Below are positions 24,777 to 32,660 of a stretch of DNA of 47,544 bases, one piece after another (the first letter of the stretch is position 1; the number at the start of each line of letters is the position of its first letter). The position numbers and the translations under genes are program-made. Location: contig JAGFIV010000112.1 of the NCBI GenBank assembly GCA_024103275.1, positions 1 through 47,544 on the forward strand, written 5' to 3'. The stretch comes from Flavobacteriales bacterium. Its GTDB lineage: Bacteria; Bacteroidota; Bacteroidia; Flavobacteriales_F; PHOS-HE28. The notes beneath the pieces are model-generated. The model was given only the letters and a program-made list of their open reading frames with translations. It made no database searches and had not been told where the DNA came from.

Positions 24777-25670
24777 ATGAAGAACGCGATCCTGCCCGCC
24801 CTTGCCGCCCTGCTGTTGCTGGGCTCGTGCGTCTCCAAGAAGAAGTACACGGCCATCCAGCTCTCCAACCAAACGCTGCATGACAAGCTGGACGCGGCCA
24901 ACCGCGCCTTGGACGAATGCAATGCGGCCAAGGCCGGCCTGCAAGGCAAGTTGTCGAACCTGCAGACCAGCAACGACCACCTGCGCGACCAGGTGAATGA
25001 AATGAGCGTGACCAACCAGGCCCTGCTCAACCAGGTGGGCAACATGGCCACCCTCAGCGCCAAGGAAGCCTCCAACCTGGAGAAGAGCCTGGAAAGCATC
25101 AAGGAGAAGGACCTGCAGATCCGCCGGATGCAGGATGCGCTGGACAAGAAGGACTCCATCACCCTGGCCCTGGTGGTGAGCCTGAAGAGCTCGCTGGGCA
25201 ACCTCAACGATACCGATGTGACGGTGAACGTGGAGAAGAGCGTGGTCTTCGTGGAACTGAGCGACAAGATGCTGTTCAAGAGCGGCAGCGCCGATCTCTC
25301 GCCCCGCGCCAAGGAAGTGCTGGGCAAGGTGGCCACCGTGCTGAATGACAAGCCCGACCAGGAAGTGCTGGTGGAGGGCCACACGGACAACGTGCCCATC
25401 AGCAGGGAGTGCATCAAGGACAACTGGGACCTCAGTGCCTCGCGGGCCATTGCCATCACCCGCGTGCTGCAGAACGATTACCACGTGAACCCGGCCCGGA
25501 TCACCGCCGCGGGGCGCAGCGAATACGTGCCCAAGGCCAGCAACGATACCCCCGAGGGGCGCAGCATCAACCGGCGCATCCGCATCGTGATCCTGCCCAG
25601 GATGGACCAGTTCTACAACATGATCGAGGACGGCCTGAAGAAGGCCACGGAGATGGAGGAGGGGAACTGA
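24777..25670 (+). CDS. OmpA-family outer-membrane lipoprotein with coiled coil
   Basis: A 297-residue lipoprotein. MKNAILPALAALLLLGSC ends in a lipobox cysteine at residue 18. A long heptad-rich coiled coil follows (about 25-130, KLDAANRALDECNAAKAGLQ onwards). Then comes an OmpA C-terminal peptidoglycan-binding domain with MLFKSGSADLSPRAKEVL, VEGHTDNVPIS, NWDLSASRAIAITRVLQ and GRSEYVPKASNDTPEGRSINRRI. The expected role is to tie the outer membrane to peptidoglycan. The start is chosen by the lipoprotein signal and the TATCTTCG element upstream. Confidence 0.92.
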   Translation: MKNAILPALAALLLLGSCVSKKKYTAIQLSNQTLHDKLDAANRALDECNAAKAGLQGKLSNLQTSNDHLRDQVNEMSVTNQALLNQVGNMATLSAKEASNLEKSLESIKEKDLQIRRMQDALDKKDSITLALVVSLKSSLGNLNDTDVTVNVEKSVVFVELSDKMLFKSGSADLSPRAKEVLGKVATVLNDKPDQEVLVEGHTDNVPISRECIKDNWDLSASRAIAITRVLQNDYHVNPARITAAGRSEYVPKASNDTPEGRSINRRIRIVILPRMDQFYNMIEDGLKKATEMEEGN

Positions 25671-25784
25671 CCGCGCCGCGATACCCGCTACCGCCGGACT
25701 TGGCCGTACAAGATGGACGGGAAAGGCCCTTGCGGCGGCCTGTCCTACACCCTACATTCACATCCCGTTAACCGGTGATGCCGG

Positions 25785-26204
25785 ATGAGCTTTACGCCCA
25801 AGGAAGCACGGACGCGGATCGCGGAACTGCGGGTGACCGCCCCTGACCTGCTGGAGATCCGGTACGATCGCGGGATCATCTTCAGCCCCGAGGCCATCGC
25901 GGAAACCCAGGCCAAACGGCGCGAGCTGATGGGCGACCGGCGCTATGCCACGCTCACCATCATTCCGGCTGATGTGGACTATGCCATGGAATCGATGGCG
26001 GAGGACCAGGGCAGGGACGAAAAGGGCCGTTCGCAGATCATCGCCAGTGCCGTGGTGGCCGGCGGCCAGATGATCGAGCTGCTCACCCGCCTCTACCTCT
26101 CCACCTTCCCCCAGCGGCAAATGACGTTCATCACATCCGATGAGCAGGCCGCAAGGGAATGGCTGGCAACGAAGCTGGAACAGGAGGTGCCCAAGGGGAC
26201 TTGA
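25785..26204 (+). CDS. Small STAS-like protein of unknown function
   Basis: A 139-residue soluble protein. The pattern of beta strand, helix, strand (LLEIRYDRGIIFSPEAIAETQAKRRELMGDRRYATLTIIP) with a later helix and MTFITSDEQAAREWLATKL recalls the SpoIIAA/STAS-like proteins of Bacteroidota. No catalytic motif is visible. Residues 60-95 (VDYAMESMAEDQGRDEKGRSQIIA) include an acidic loop. The gap before it (25671-25784) contains no clear promoter. Family placement is by overall shape and remains tentative. Confidence 0.55.
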   Translation: MSFTPKEARTRIAELRVTAPDLLEIRYDRGIIFSPEAIAETQAKRRELMGDRRYATLTIIPADVDYAMESMAEDQGRDEKGRSQIIASAVVAGGQMIELLTRLYLSTFPQRQMTFITSDEQAAREWLATKLEQEVPKGT

Positions 26205-26379
26205 GCAAGGCCGCCCTGCGGGCGTGGCCATGGCCTTCCAGGAATGGGGGACGAATGGCCGCTACAGGCCACCGGCCAGGGCCGTACCGTTTGGAATGCA
26301 GCGCCCCATGGGTTTACTTCGCGGCCCCGCCATCCGGGCCTCGTGGCTCCAACGAAGCAGAGGTGGCGGCATTGTCATC

Positions 26380-27333
26380 ATGGGGAAGCTATTGAGGGAG
26401 AAACAGGTGGGCCTTTTCGCCTTCCTGATCGTGTTGCTGTTCATGCCCCTGGGGCATGCGTTGATGGTGCTGAATGAGCGCGTGCTGCACGGCGGCAAAT
26501 ACCCCGGTGCCTTCCTCATGGGGGCCGTTGGGGTGGCCTTGCTGGCATGGGGCGTGCGCTCGGAACAAAAGGCCATCAAGGCCACCCTGCTCGGGCTGGT
26601 GGCCGGTATCCTGGTGTGGACCGGCTGGGTGGAGTTCTCCTTCGTGTGGGTGGCCGAAAAACTGCAGGTGGCACCCCTCATGGAGAACGGTGAAGTGGCC
26701 ACCAAGCCGGAATACTTGGTGATGCTGTCGTCCATCGGCCTGCTGGGCGTGTTCCTGGTGATGTTCCTGTTCATCACCACGCGGTGTACCTTCTTTGCCT
26801 GGTGCCAGCGGGCCTTGGGCCTGCAAAAGCAGCTGCGACCGGCCAGCAGGGCCAACATTTCGCGCCCGGTGGCGGTGATCACCTTCATCGAGACGGTGAT
26901 GCTGATCTGGACCTTCTACATCGTGCTGCTGGTGGTCTACGACCCGGCCATCGCCGGCGACCGCCACCCCGCGACCTTCCTGGTGGCCATTGGTTCACTG
27001 GCATGGTCCCTGTTCCTGATCCGGCGCCTGCTGCGCATCAAGATCTTCGACCAGGCCGTGCGCTATGCCGTGCCCACGGTGGTGATCTTCTGGAACTTCA
27101 TCGAGATCTTGGGCCGGTGGAATTTCTTCCACGAGATCTGGGTGCATCCCATGGAATACTGGCTGGAAAATGCCATCATCCTGGCCATGCTCCTGGGCTT
27201 CGTCGTGTATGTGGTCGCCGCCAAGGTGGGGGTGCGCCGCTCGCGATTGGAGAAGGCCGCCATGGCGGACAAAGCCACGAAGAAAAAGTCCGAGCACCGC
27301 GTTCCAAGCCGGACGATGCCCGCACATCCGTAG
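26380..27333 (+). CDS. Multi-pass membrane protein of unknown function
   Basis: A 317-residue protein started at MGKLLREKQVGLFAF. The frame is open further upstream, but that part is not membrane-like and overlaps the previous gene. I count about eight hydrophobic segments, for example FAFLIVLLFMPLGHALMVL, FLVMFLFITT, VMLIWTFYIVLLVVY and IILAMLLGFVVYVVAAKVG. The C-terminus is short, basic and probably cytoplasmic. The HPMEYW and EFSFVWV patches are polar exceptions in the membrane part. I do not recognise the family. Confidence 0.75.
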   Translation: MGKLLREKQVGLFAFLIVLLFMPLGHALMVLNERVLHGGKYPGAFLMGAVGVALLAWGVRSEQKAIKATLLGLVAGILVWTGWVEFSFVWVAEKLQVAPLMENGEVATKPEYLVMLSSIGLLGVFLVMFLFITTRCTFFAWCQRALGLQKQLRPASRANISRPVAVITFIETVMLIWTFYIVLLVVYDPAIAGDRHPATFLVAIGSLAWSLFLIRRLLRIKIFDQAVRYAVPTVVIFWNFIEILGRWNFFHEIWVHPMEYWLENAIILAMLLGFVVYVVAAKVGVRRSRLEKAAMADKATKKKSEHRVPSRTMPAHP

Positions 27334-27477
27334 CTTCCGTCCAACGCACCCAGTTGCACTGCCTGCCTTTCCGCACTTCGGTGGCAATGAACGATGCGCC
27401 TTGGTGGGCGAACCAAGCGACTCAAGCGGACAGCCCCAATGAACTGTGGGCCGTCTCGCACCAAGCAGAAAGGTGGC

Positions 27478-28089
27478 TCACGCAAACTCGCTTCCGGGGT
27501 GGAATCGCCTCACCAGCTTTAGCGTGTTGCGGTCCGTGTGGTGCATCTCCTTGCCGCCCAAGGCGGCCAGCTTCAACACCAGGTCCTGCGTGTAGCTGAA
27601 AGTGCCGTCCTCATTCAGTTGGAAGGTGCCTGTGAAGCTTCGGAGTTCTGCACGCTCCGAGAGGTACTTGTTCTGCAGGATACCGTAGTTCGGGTCGCCG
27701 GGCATGGCCTTGAAGGTGAACTTCGTGTCGCGCGCCTTGGCCGTGCCGCCCGCGATCAGCGCGATGCCCCGGCCGAAAACGTTGCAGCGCATCACTTGGC
27801 CCGTGGCCTTCTCCCACAGCAGGTAGCCCACCTCGTCGTGGAACGGGTCCATGGCTTCTTCGCCGTGTCGCCAAGCCGTCATCTTGAAGTTCAAGCCCTC
27901 GAGCTGCTGTTTGCCGTTCTCTTGCAATGGGATCGGCTTGAACCAAGCCTTCTCGAAATAGCCTGTTTCGGTGGTCTCATCATCCTTGTTGTGGTACGAA
28001 AGGTCCACGCCCACGTTGCCTTCCCATTCGCCCACCAGCCAGCTCAGCGGCCCCAATCGCTGGGGGCCTTGGATTGATTTCTTCGCCAT
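27478..28089 (-). CDS. Nitrobindin-like heme-binding beta-barrel (FABP family) protein
   Basis: A 203-residue cytoplasmic protein. LGPLSWLVGEWEGNVG is the start of the nitrobindin/THAP4-like barrel (GxWxG motif). YHNKDDETTETGYFEK, HDEVGYLLWEKATGQVMRCNVFGRG and LNEDGTFSYTQDLVLKL continue it, and HHTDRNTLKLVRR near the C-terminus places the histidine pair expected for heme iron. Relatives bind ferric heme and convert peroxynitrite to nitrate; the function here is inferred from family. It is divergent from the small membrane-protein gene. The 144-base gap at 27334-27477 shows nothing. Confidence 0.7.
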   Translation of the reverse strand: MAKKSIQGPQRLGPLSWLVGEWEGNVGVDLSYHNKDDETTETGYFEKAWFKPIPLQENGKQQLEGLNFKMTAWRHGEEAMDPFHDEVGYLLWEKATGQVMRCNVFGRGIALIAGGTAKARDTKFTFKAMPGDPNYGILQNKYLSERAELRSFTGTFQLNEDGTFSYTQDLVLKLAALGGKEMHHTDRNTLKLVRRFHPGSEFA

Positions 28090-28185
28090 GTTGATCGCTT
28101 TGTTTGGATGTTATTGGGTTCAACAACCGGAACCTTGGAGGGGTTCGCTCTGCCGAATGTACGGAGCGGGGAGGATGCCACCACC

Positions 28186-28193
28186 TATTTTTG
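28186..28193 (+). promoter_or_regulatory. -10 element TATTTTTG directly before a start codon
   Basis: TATTTTTG fits TAnnTTTG exactly and ends 4 bases before the ATG at 28198, implying a leaderless or almost leaderless transcript. Confidence 0.5.
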
Positions 28194-28197
28194 GTGT

Positions 28198-28536
28198 ATG
28201 TCCGCATCGGCCAAGCTGGTGCTCATCAGGCTGTTGCACACCGTGATCTGGGTGTTGCTCAGCGCGGTGATCTTCTACTTGCTCTACGCCGTCATGGCCG
28301 ACCGGATCGACAGCTGGTTCTGGTGGGGCCTGGGGCTGGTGGGCCTGGAAATTGCCACGCTGCTGCTGTTCCGGCTAAGCTGCCCGCTCACCGTCATCGC
28401 ACGCCGGTATTCGGATTCGCAGCGCGCCAACTTCGACATCTTCCTGCCCGAGTGGCTGGCCCGCCACAACAAGACCATCTACTCGGTGATCATGGTTGCC
28501 GTGCTGGCCGGGCTGGTGTGGAGGCTGGTGGGGTAG
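28198..28536 (+). CDS. Small membrane protein with three helices
   Basis: A 112-residue protein started at MSASAKLVLIRLLH, placed by the TATTTTTG element four bases upstream. Three membrane segments are seen (LHTVIWVLLSAVIFYLLYAV, WWGLGLVGLEIATLLLF, IYSVIMVAVLAGLVW). Between the second and third lies CPLTVIARRYSDSQRANFDIFLPEWLARHNK, a pattern reminiscent of DUF2784 proteins (cysteine-Pro-Leu-Thr followed by an FxxxxLP stretch). Function unknown. It is convergent with the vapC-like gene. Confidence 0.7.
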   Translation: MSASAKLVLIRLLHTVIWVLLSAVIFYLLYAVMADRIDSWFWWGLGLVGLEIATLLLFRLSCPLTVIARRYSDSQRANFDIFLPEWLARHNKTIYSVIMVAVLAGLVWRLVG

Positions 28537-28567
28537 GGGGGCCGGAACCCGCCCATCCCCGGCCGGT

Positions 28568-28936
28568 TCAAAGCGAGCGTATGTCCAGGATGTCCTTCAC
28601 GCGGCTGAACCCGTCATCAGCGGTCAGTAGGGGTAGGTCCAAATGAAGGGCGGTGGCGGCGATCACGGCATCGGCCAGTTTCAGCCCTCGTGTTCTTCGT
28701 AGGTCCACCGCAAGTTGTTTAATCGCCGGATTGATGTCACTGATTCGACCATTCGCCATGGCAGCCCGGATCATATTGAGGTCCCGTTCCGTGAGGGATG
28801 CCTTGCTCTGCAATTCAATTTCCGTGATGAAGGAGATGTGAACTTCCACGCCCTGCACCGCCCGAGTAGCATCTGACCGGCCTCCCAAGTGGTACACCAG
28901 CACGTTCGTATCAACGAGCAACCGTTCAGCGGTCAT
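28568..28936 (-). CDS. vapC: PIN-domain toxin, VapC-like (module 1)
   Basis: A 122-residue PIN-domain ribonuclease. The acidic active site appears complete: LLVDTNVLVYH (Asp9), FITEIELQSK (Glu), KLADAVIAATA (Asp) and LPLLTADDGF (Asp). VapC toxins cut tRNA or rRNA when released from their antitoxin. I start it at the ATG at 28936, which overlaps the antitoxin reading frame by 11 bases. The start, MTAERLLVDTN, is nearly the same as in module 2 at 45178, so the two modules are paralogous. Toxin appears intact although its antitoxin frame is broken. Confidence 0.85.
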   Translation of the reverse strand: MTAERLLVDTNVLVYHLGGRSDATRAVQGVEVHISFITEIELQSKASLTERDLNMIRAAMANGRISDINPAIKQLAVDLRRTRGLKLADAVIAATALHLDLPLLTADDGFSRVKDILDIRSL

Positions 28937-29110
28937 CACGCCAGGCCTTCATTTCCTCGGCGGTCACGCTGGCAAAGGCAGGAACCGAGCCTGCATATTG
29001 CTTGGCATCATAAGGCTGCACGAAGCCTTTGGTCCCGCGGTTCGTGGCCCTTCGTTTAGTGGGGTGGCCTTACGCGGGACAGGCCGACGTTTCCGGGTCT
29101 TGGTGGGCAT
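28926..29110 (-). pseudogene. VapB-like antitoxin with an apparent frameshift (module 1)
   Basis: From the ATG at 29110 the frame reads MPTKTRKRRPVPRKATPLNEG and then leaves the family pattern. The expected C-terminal half is in another frame: TKRRATNRGTKGFVQPYDAKQYAGS and, to the stop at 28926, EEMKAWRDDR. That half matches the module 2 antitoxin (YDAKRYTGMIP ending in RDDR) and overlaps vapC in the same way. A one-base indel near the CCACCCC stretch (about 29070) would join the halves. It could also be a short product from the GTG inside the second half. Called from comparison with module 2, not from a database. Confidence 0.55.
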
Positions 29111-29135
29111 GTCCGCAAGTTACGGCAGGCTTCCC

Positions 29136-31718
29136 TCAGAACCCGCCCATCCCCGGGCCTGACGGTGCACCGGCCGGGTGCAGCAGTTCGTCCAAGGCGG
29201 CCTCGGTGGGCACCAGCACACGGCGGGCCTTGCTGCCCTCGAAGGGGCCGAGGATGCCTGCGGCCTCCAGCTGGTCCACAATGCGGCCGGCGCGGTTGTA
29301 GCCCAACTTCAGCTTGCGCTGGATCAGGCTGGTGCTGCCTTGCTGCGTTTGCACCACCACGCGGGCGGCCTCCTCGAACATGCTGTCGCGGTCGCCGTCG
29401 TCCAGGGCGGTGCCTTCGCCCTCCTCGGTGGGCACCTCGGGCAGCAGCAGCGCATCGGGGTAACCGCGCTGGTTGCCGATGAATTCGGTGATGGCCTCCA
29501 CCTCGGGGGTGTCCACGAAGGCGCACTGGATGCGGATCAGGTCGTTGCCCGTGCTCAGCAGCATGTCGCCCCGGCCGATCAGCTGGTCCGCGCCGCCGCT
29601 GTCCAGGATGGTGCGGCTGTCCACCTTGCTGGTGACGCGGAAGGCGATGCGCGCCGGGAAGTTGGCCTTGATGATGCCGGTGATGATGTTGACGCTGGGG
29701 CGCTGCGTGGCGATGATCAGGTGGATGCCGATGGCCCGCGCCAGCTGCGCCAGCCGTGCGATGGGCGTCTCCACCTCGCGACCGGCGGTCATGATCAGGT
29801 CGGCGAACTCGTCCACCACCAGCACGATGTACGGCAGGAAGCGGTGGCCGTGCTCCGGGTTCAGCCGTCGGCTGACGAACTTGGCGTTGTATTCCTTGAT
29901 GTTGCGCACCTGGGCGTTCTTGAGCAGCTCGTAGCGCTCGTCCATCTCGATGCACAGGCTGTTCAGCGTGGCCACCACCTTCTTGGTATCGGTGATGATG
30001 GCCTCCTCCTCCCCGGGCAGCTTGGCCAGGAAGTGCCGCTCGATCTTGTTGAACAGGGTGAGCTCCACCTTCTTGGGGTCCACCAGCACGAACTTGACCT
30101 GGCTGGGGTGCTTCTTGTAGAGCAGGCTCACCAGGATGGCGTTCAGGCCCACGGATTTCCCCTGGCCCGTGGCACCCGCCATCAGCAGGTGGGGCATCTT
30201 GGCCAGGTCCGTCACGAAGGTCTCGTTGCTGATGGTCTTGCCCAGCACGATGGGCAGCTCCGCAGTGCTGTTCTGGAACTTCTCGCTGGCCACCACCGCG
30301 CGCATGCTCACCACCTGCGGCTTGCTGTTGGGCACCTCGATGCCGATGGTGCCCCGCCCGGGGATGGGCGCGATGATGCGGATGCCCAAGGCGGCCAGGC
30401 TCAGCGCGATGTCGTCCTCCAGGTTCTTGATCTTGCTGATGCGCACCCCGGCCTGCGGCACGATCTCGTACAAGGTGACCGTGGGGCCGATGGTGGCCTT
30501 GATCTTGTCGATCCCAATGTTGTAGTTGCTCAGCGTGGAGACGATCTTGTCCTTGTTCGCCTCCAGCTCTTCCTTGGTCACGGTGAGCTCCCCGGTGCTG
30601 TGTTCCTCCAGCAGGTCCAGGGTGGGGGGGACGTAGCTGCTCAGGTCCAGCGTGGGGTCGTACTCGCCGAATTCCTTCAGCTTGCGGTCGATCTCGTCCT
30701 CGCTCAAGGCCTCCTCCTCCTGGGCCGCCTCCACGGTGAACCCGCTGGTCTCCTCGGTGATGCTGGCCGGGTTGAACGGCAGCTCGGTACCCTGCACGTC
30801 CTCCGGTTCCTCCTCGTCTTCCCCGATTTCTTCCGGTTGCCCTTCCGCTTCCTCCACGTCGTCTTCCGCCGGTTTCTCCACGGGCACCACCACTGCCGGT
30901 TCCTCCTCCACGGCGGTTTCCGCTTCCGGTTCCGGTTTGCGGACCCGGTTGCGCGGCAGGTCGTCCACCTCTTCTGCTTGCGCTTCCTCCACCTCTTTGG
31001 CCGGGCGCCGGAACAGCCCCGCCACCCACGAGAGGGAGGGGTTGAACGTATACACGCTGAAGGCGATGGCGCTGAAGAGGATGGCCGCGCCCGCCCCGAA
31101 GGATCCCAACCAGGCGGTGAGGTGGCTGTTGATGGCGTAACCGAGGCCGCCGCCCAGGATCTGCCAGCCGCCCTGCGGGAAGGCGAACCCCAGCAGCGTG
31201 GGAAGCCAGACCACGGCCATCAGGCTCCAGCGGAACGTACGGCCCAAGGGCAGTATCCACGTGTCCAGGGCCAACCGGATGCCGCACAGGAAGGACCACA
31301 GCACGAACACGAACGCCGACACCCCGAACCAGATGAAGATGAAGCGGTGGCTGATCAGGGCACCCAGCTTGCCCAGCCAGTTCTCCACCCGCACATTCGG
31401 GCTGAAGATCTCGCCCCAGGTGCGGCTCATCAAGTCCTGGTCCATCCGCCAGGTGAACAGGTAGCTGATGAAGGCCACCAGCAGGTACAGGGAGGTCAGC
31501 ACCAGGAACAGCCCGGCCACTTTCCGCACGCGCTCGTCGCCCAGGAACGCGCGAAAGCGGGCCCAGCGGCCTTCGCCGGTCCCTTTTTCCTTGCGCTTGG
31601 CGGACCGGGACACCGTCTTGCGCACCGGCTTCTCCTCCTCATCCGGGGAGGGGTCGCGCAACCTGTTCTTTCGTTCCTGGGCCAATTGATCCGCGATTTT
31701 GCCCCTTCGGGCGTTCAA
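29136..31718 (-). CDS. ftsK: DNA translocase FtsK/SpoIIIE
   Basis: An 860-residue protein. Four N-terminal transmembrane helices (about 75-240) anchor it in the division membrane. A Glu/Pro-rich linker (about 250-370) follows, then the alpha-beta motor with Walker A (MAGATGQGKSVGLNAIL), Walker B (YIVLVVDEFADLI) and the arginine-containing region IIATQRPSVNIITG. The C-terminal gamma winged helix (GYNRAGRIVDQLEAAGILGPFEGSKARRVLV) reads KOPS-like sites. The motor pumps chromosome ends through the septum towards dif recombination. The start appears to be TTG at 31718, as the first 70 residues contain no ATG. Confidence 0.95.
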   Translation of the reverse strand: MNARRGKIADQLAQERKNRLRDPSPDEEEKPVRKTVSRSAKRKEKGTGEGRWARFRAFLGDERVRKVAGLFLVLTSLYLLVAFISYLFTWRMDQDLMSRTWGEIFSPNVRVENWLGKLGALISHRFIFIWFGVSAFVFVLWSFLCGIRLALDTWILPLGRTFRWSLMAVVWLPTLLGFAFPQGGWQILGGGLGYAINSHLTAWLGSFGAGAAILFSAIAFSVYTFNPSLSWVAGLFRRPAKEVEEAQAEEVDDLPRNRVRKPEPEAETAVEEEPAVVVPVEKPAEDDVEEAEGQPEEIGEDEEEPEDVQGTELPFNPASITEETSGFTVEAAQEEEALSEDEIDRKLKEFGEYDPTLDLSSYVPPTLDLLEEHSTGELTVTKEELEANKDKIVSTLSNYNIGIDKIKATIGPTVTLYEIVPQAGVRISKIKNLEDDIALSLAALGIRIIAPIPGRGTIGIEVPNSKPQVVSMRAVVASEKFQNSTAELPIVLGKTISNETFVTDLAKMPHLLMAGATGQGKSVGLNAILVSLLYKKHPSQVKFVLVDPKKVELTLFNKIERHFLAKLPGEEEAIITDTKKVVATLNSLCIEMDERYELLKNAQVRNIKEYNAKFVSRRLNPEHGHRFLPYIVLVVDEFADLIMTAGREVETPIARLAQLARAIGIHLIIATQRPSVNIITGIIKANFPARIAFRVTSKVDSRTILDSGGADQLIGRGDMLLSTGNDLIRIQCAFVDTPEVEAITEFIGNQRGYPDALLLPEVPTEEGEGTALDDGDRDSMFEEAARVVVQTQQGSTSLIQRKLKLGYNRAGRIVDQLEAAGILGPFEGSKARRVLVPTEAALDELLHPAGAPSGPGMGGF

Positions 31719-31901
31719 CTCCTGCCGGCGGTGTGCAAAAGATTTCCTTGGTCCCTTGCCACGGGCACCACACAGACAAAATTACCGGCAGCCATGCACG
31801 GAACGCGGTTGCGGGGCACCCTATTATCAACAAGGGGATGTGGTGCAACCCCTTGGCGGCACTTGGTCGCCGCCCCGATGCAGGGGAGGGGGAGGTAACG
31901 C

Positions 31902-32597
31902 TTATTGGCCCAACGTGCCGAGCACCTCACCCAACTGCTGGTAGAGCACCTCGGGGGGCACTTGTTCGTGGCCGGGCCGCATGCTGAACTTCCGCGTGTC
32001 GGCGGCCCCCATCTTCACCGAGGTGGCCTCCAGGCGCATGCGCACATCATGCTGCACCACCTCATAGCGCATCAGCACGCCGGGGATCTCGTTGTACGGG
32101 CCGTACCAATTGGGGGTCTCCAACGACAGCGCTTCGGTGTACCAGACCTCGGCCTCCGGCACCGAGATGTCGTCGTAGATCAGGTAGGCCTGCTTGCAGG
32201 GCAGCCCCGCGATGGTGTCGCGCCCCAAGGTGTGCACCACGGCCAGGGTGGGCCGTACCTTGTTCAGGTTCACCAGGTCGCGCGGCTTGAACACCGCCAC
32301 CAGGCTTTTGCCCATCACGCTCATGTGGTATTCCACCTCGCGGGCCGGGGTGTTCACCACCATGCTGGTGCGGAAGATGCCCATCCCCGCGCTGAGGTCA
32401 ATCGATTGGTGGTCGCGGTTGAATTCCAACGTGGTCTTCTCCGGCAGCATGTCGGCCATCAGCCCGTTGGGGTCCATGTCGGGGAAGGACATGGCGTATT
32501 CAATGACTCCCTCGTCGCCGCCGCCCAACAGGGACCGGTGGCAGCCGGTACCTGAGATGGCGAGCAGGGGAATGAGGACGAAAGGCGAAAGCCGCAT
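31902..32597 (-). CDS. Predicted lipoprotein of unknown function
   Basis: A 231-residue protein. MRLSPFVLIPLLAISGTGC is a lipoprotein signal with the cysteine at residue 19. The mature part begins with a Gly-rich spacer and continues with beta-type sequence (VIEYAMSFPDMDPNG, TTLEFNRDHQSIDLSAGMGIFRTSMVVN, LGRDTIAGLPCKQAYLIYDD) that recalls the DUF4412/LolA-like half-barrels of Bacteroidota; this is a tentative shape match. It lies 63 bases after the M23 peptidase gene on the same strand. The 183-base gap to ftsK (31719-31901) shows no further gene. Confidence 0.7.
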   Translation of the reverse strand: MRLSPFVLIPLLAISGTGCHRSLLGGGDEGVIEYAMSFPDMDPNGLMADMLPEKTTLEFNRDHQSIDLSAGMGIFRTSMVVNTPAREVEYHMSVMGKSLVAVFKPRDLVNLNKVRPTLAVVHTLGRDTIAGLPCKQAYLIYDDISVPEAEVWYTEALSLETPNWYGPYNEIPGVLMRYEVVQHDVRMRLEATSVKMGAADTRKFSMRPGHEQVPPEVLYQQLGEVLGTLGQ

Positions 32598-32660
32598 GGC
32601 GTTGAAGTGCCGCTTGGTACGCAGCGGTCCGGCATTTCGTTGCATGGCCCGGCGTGCCGC

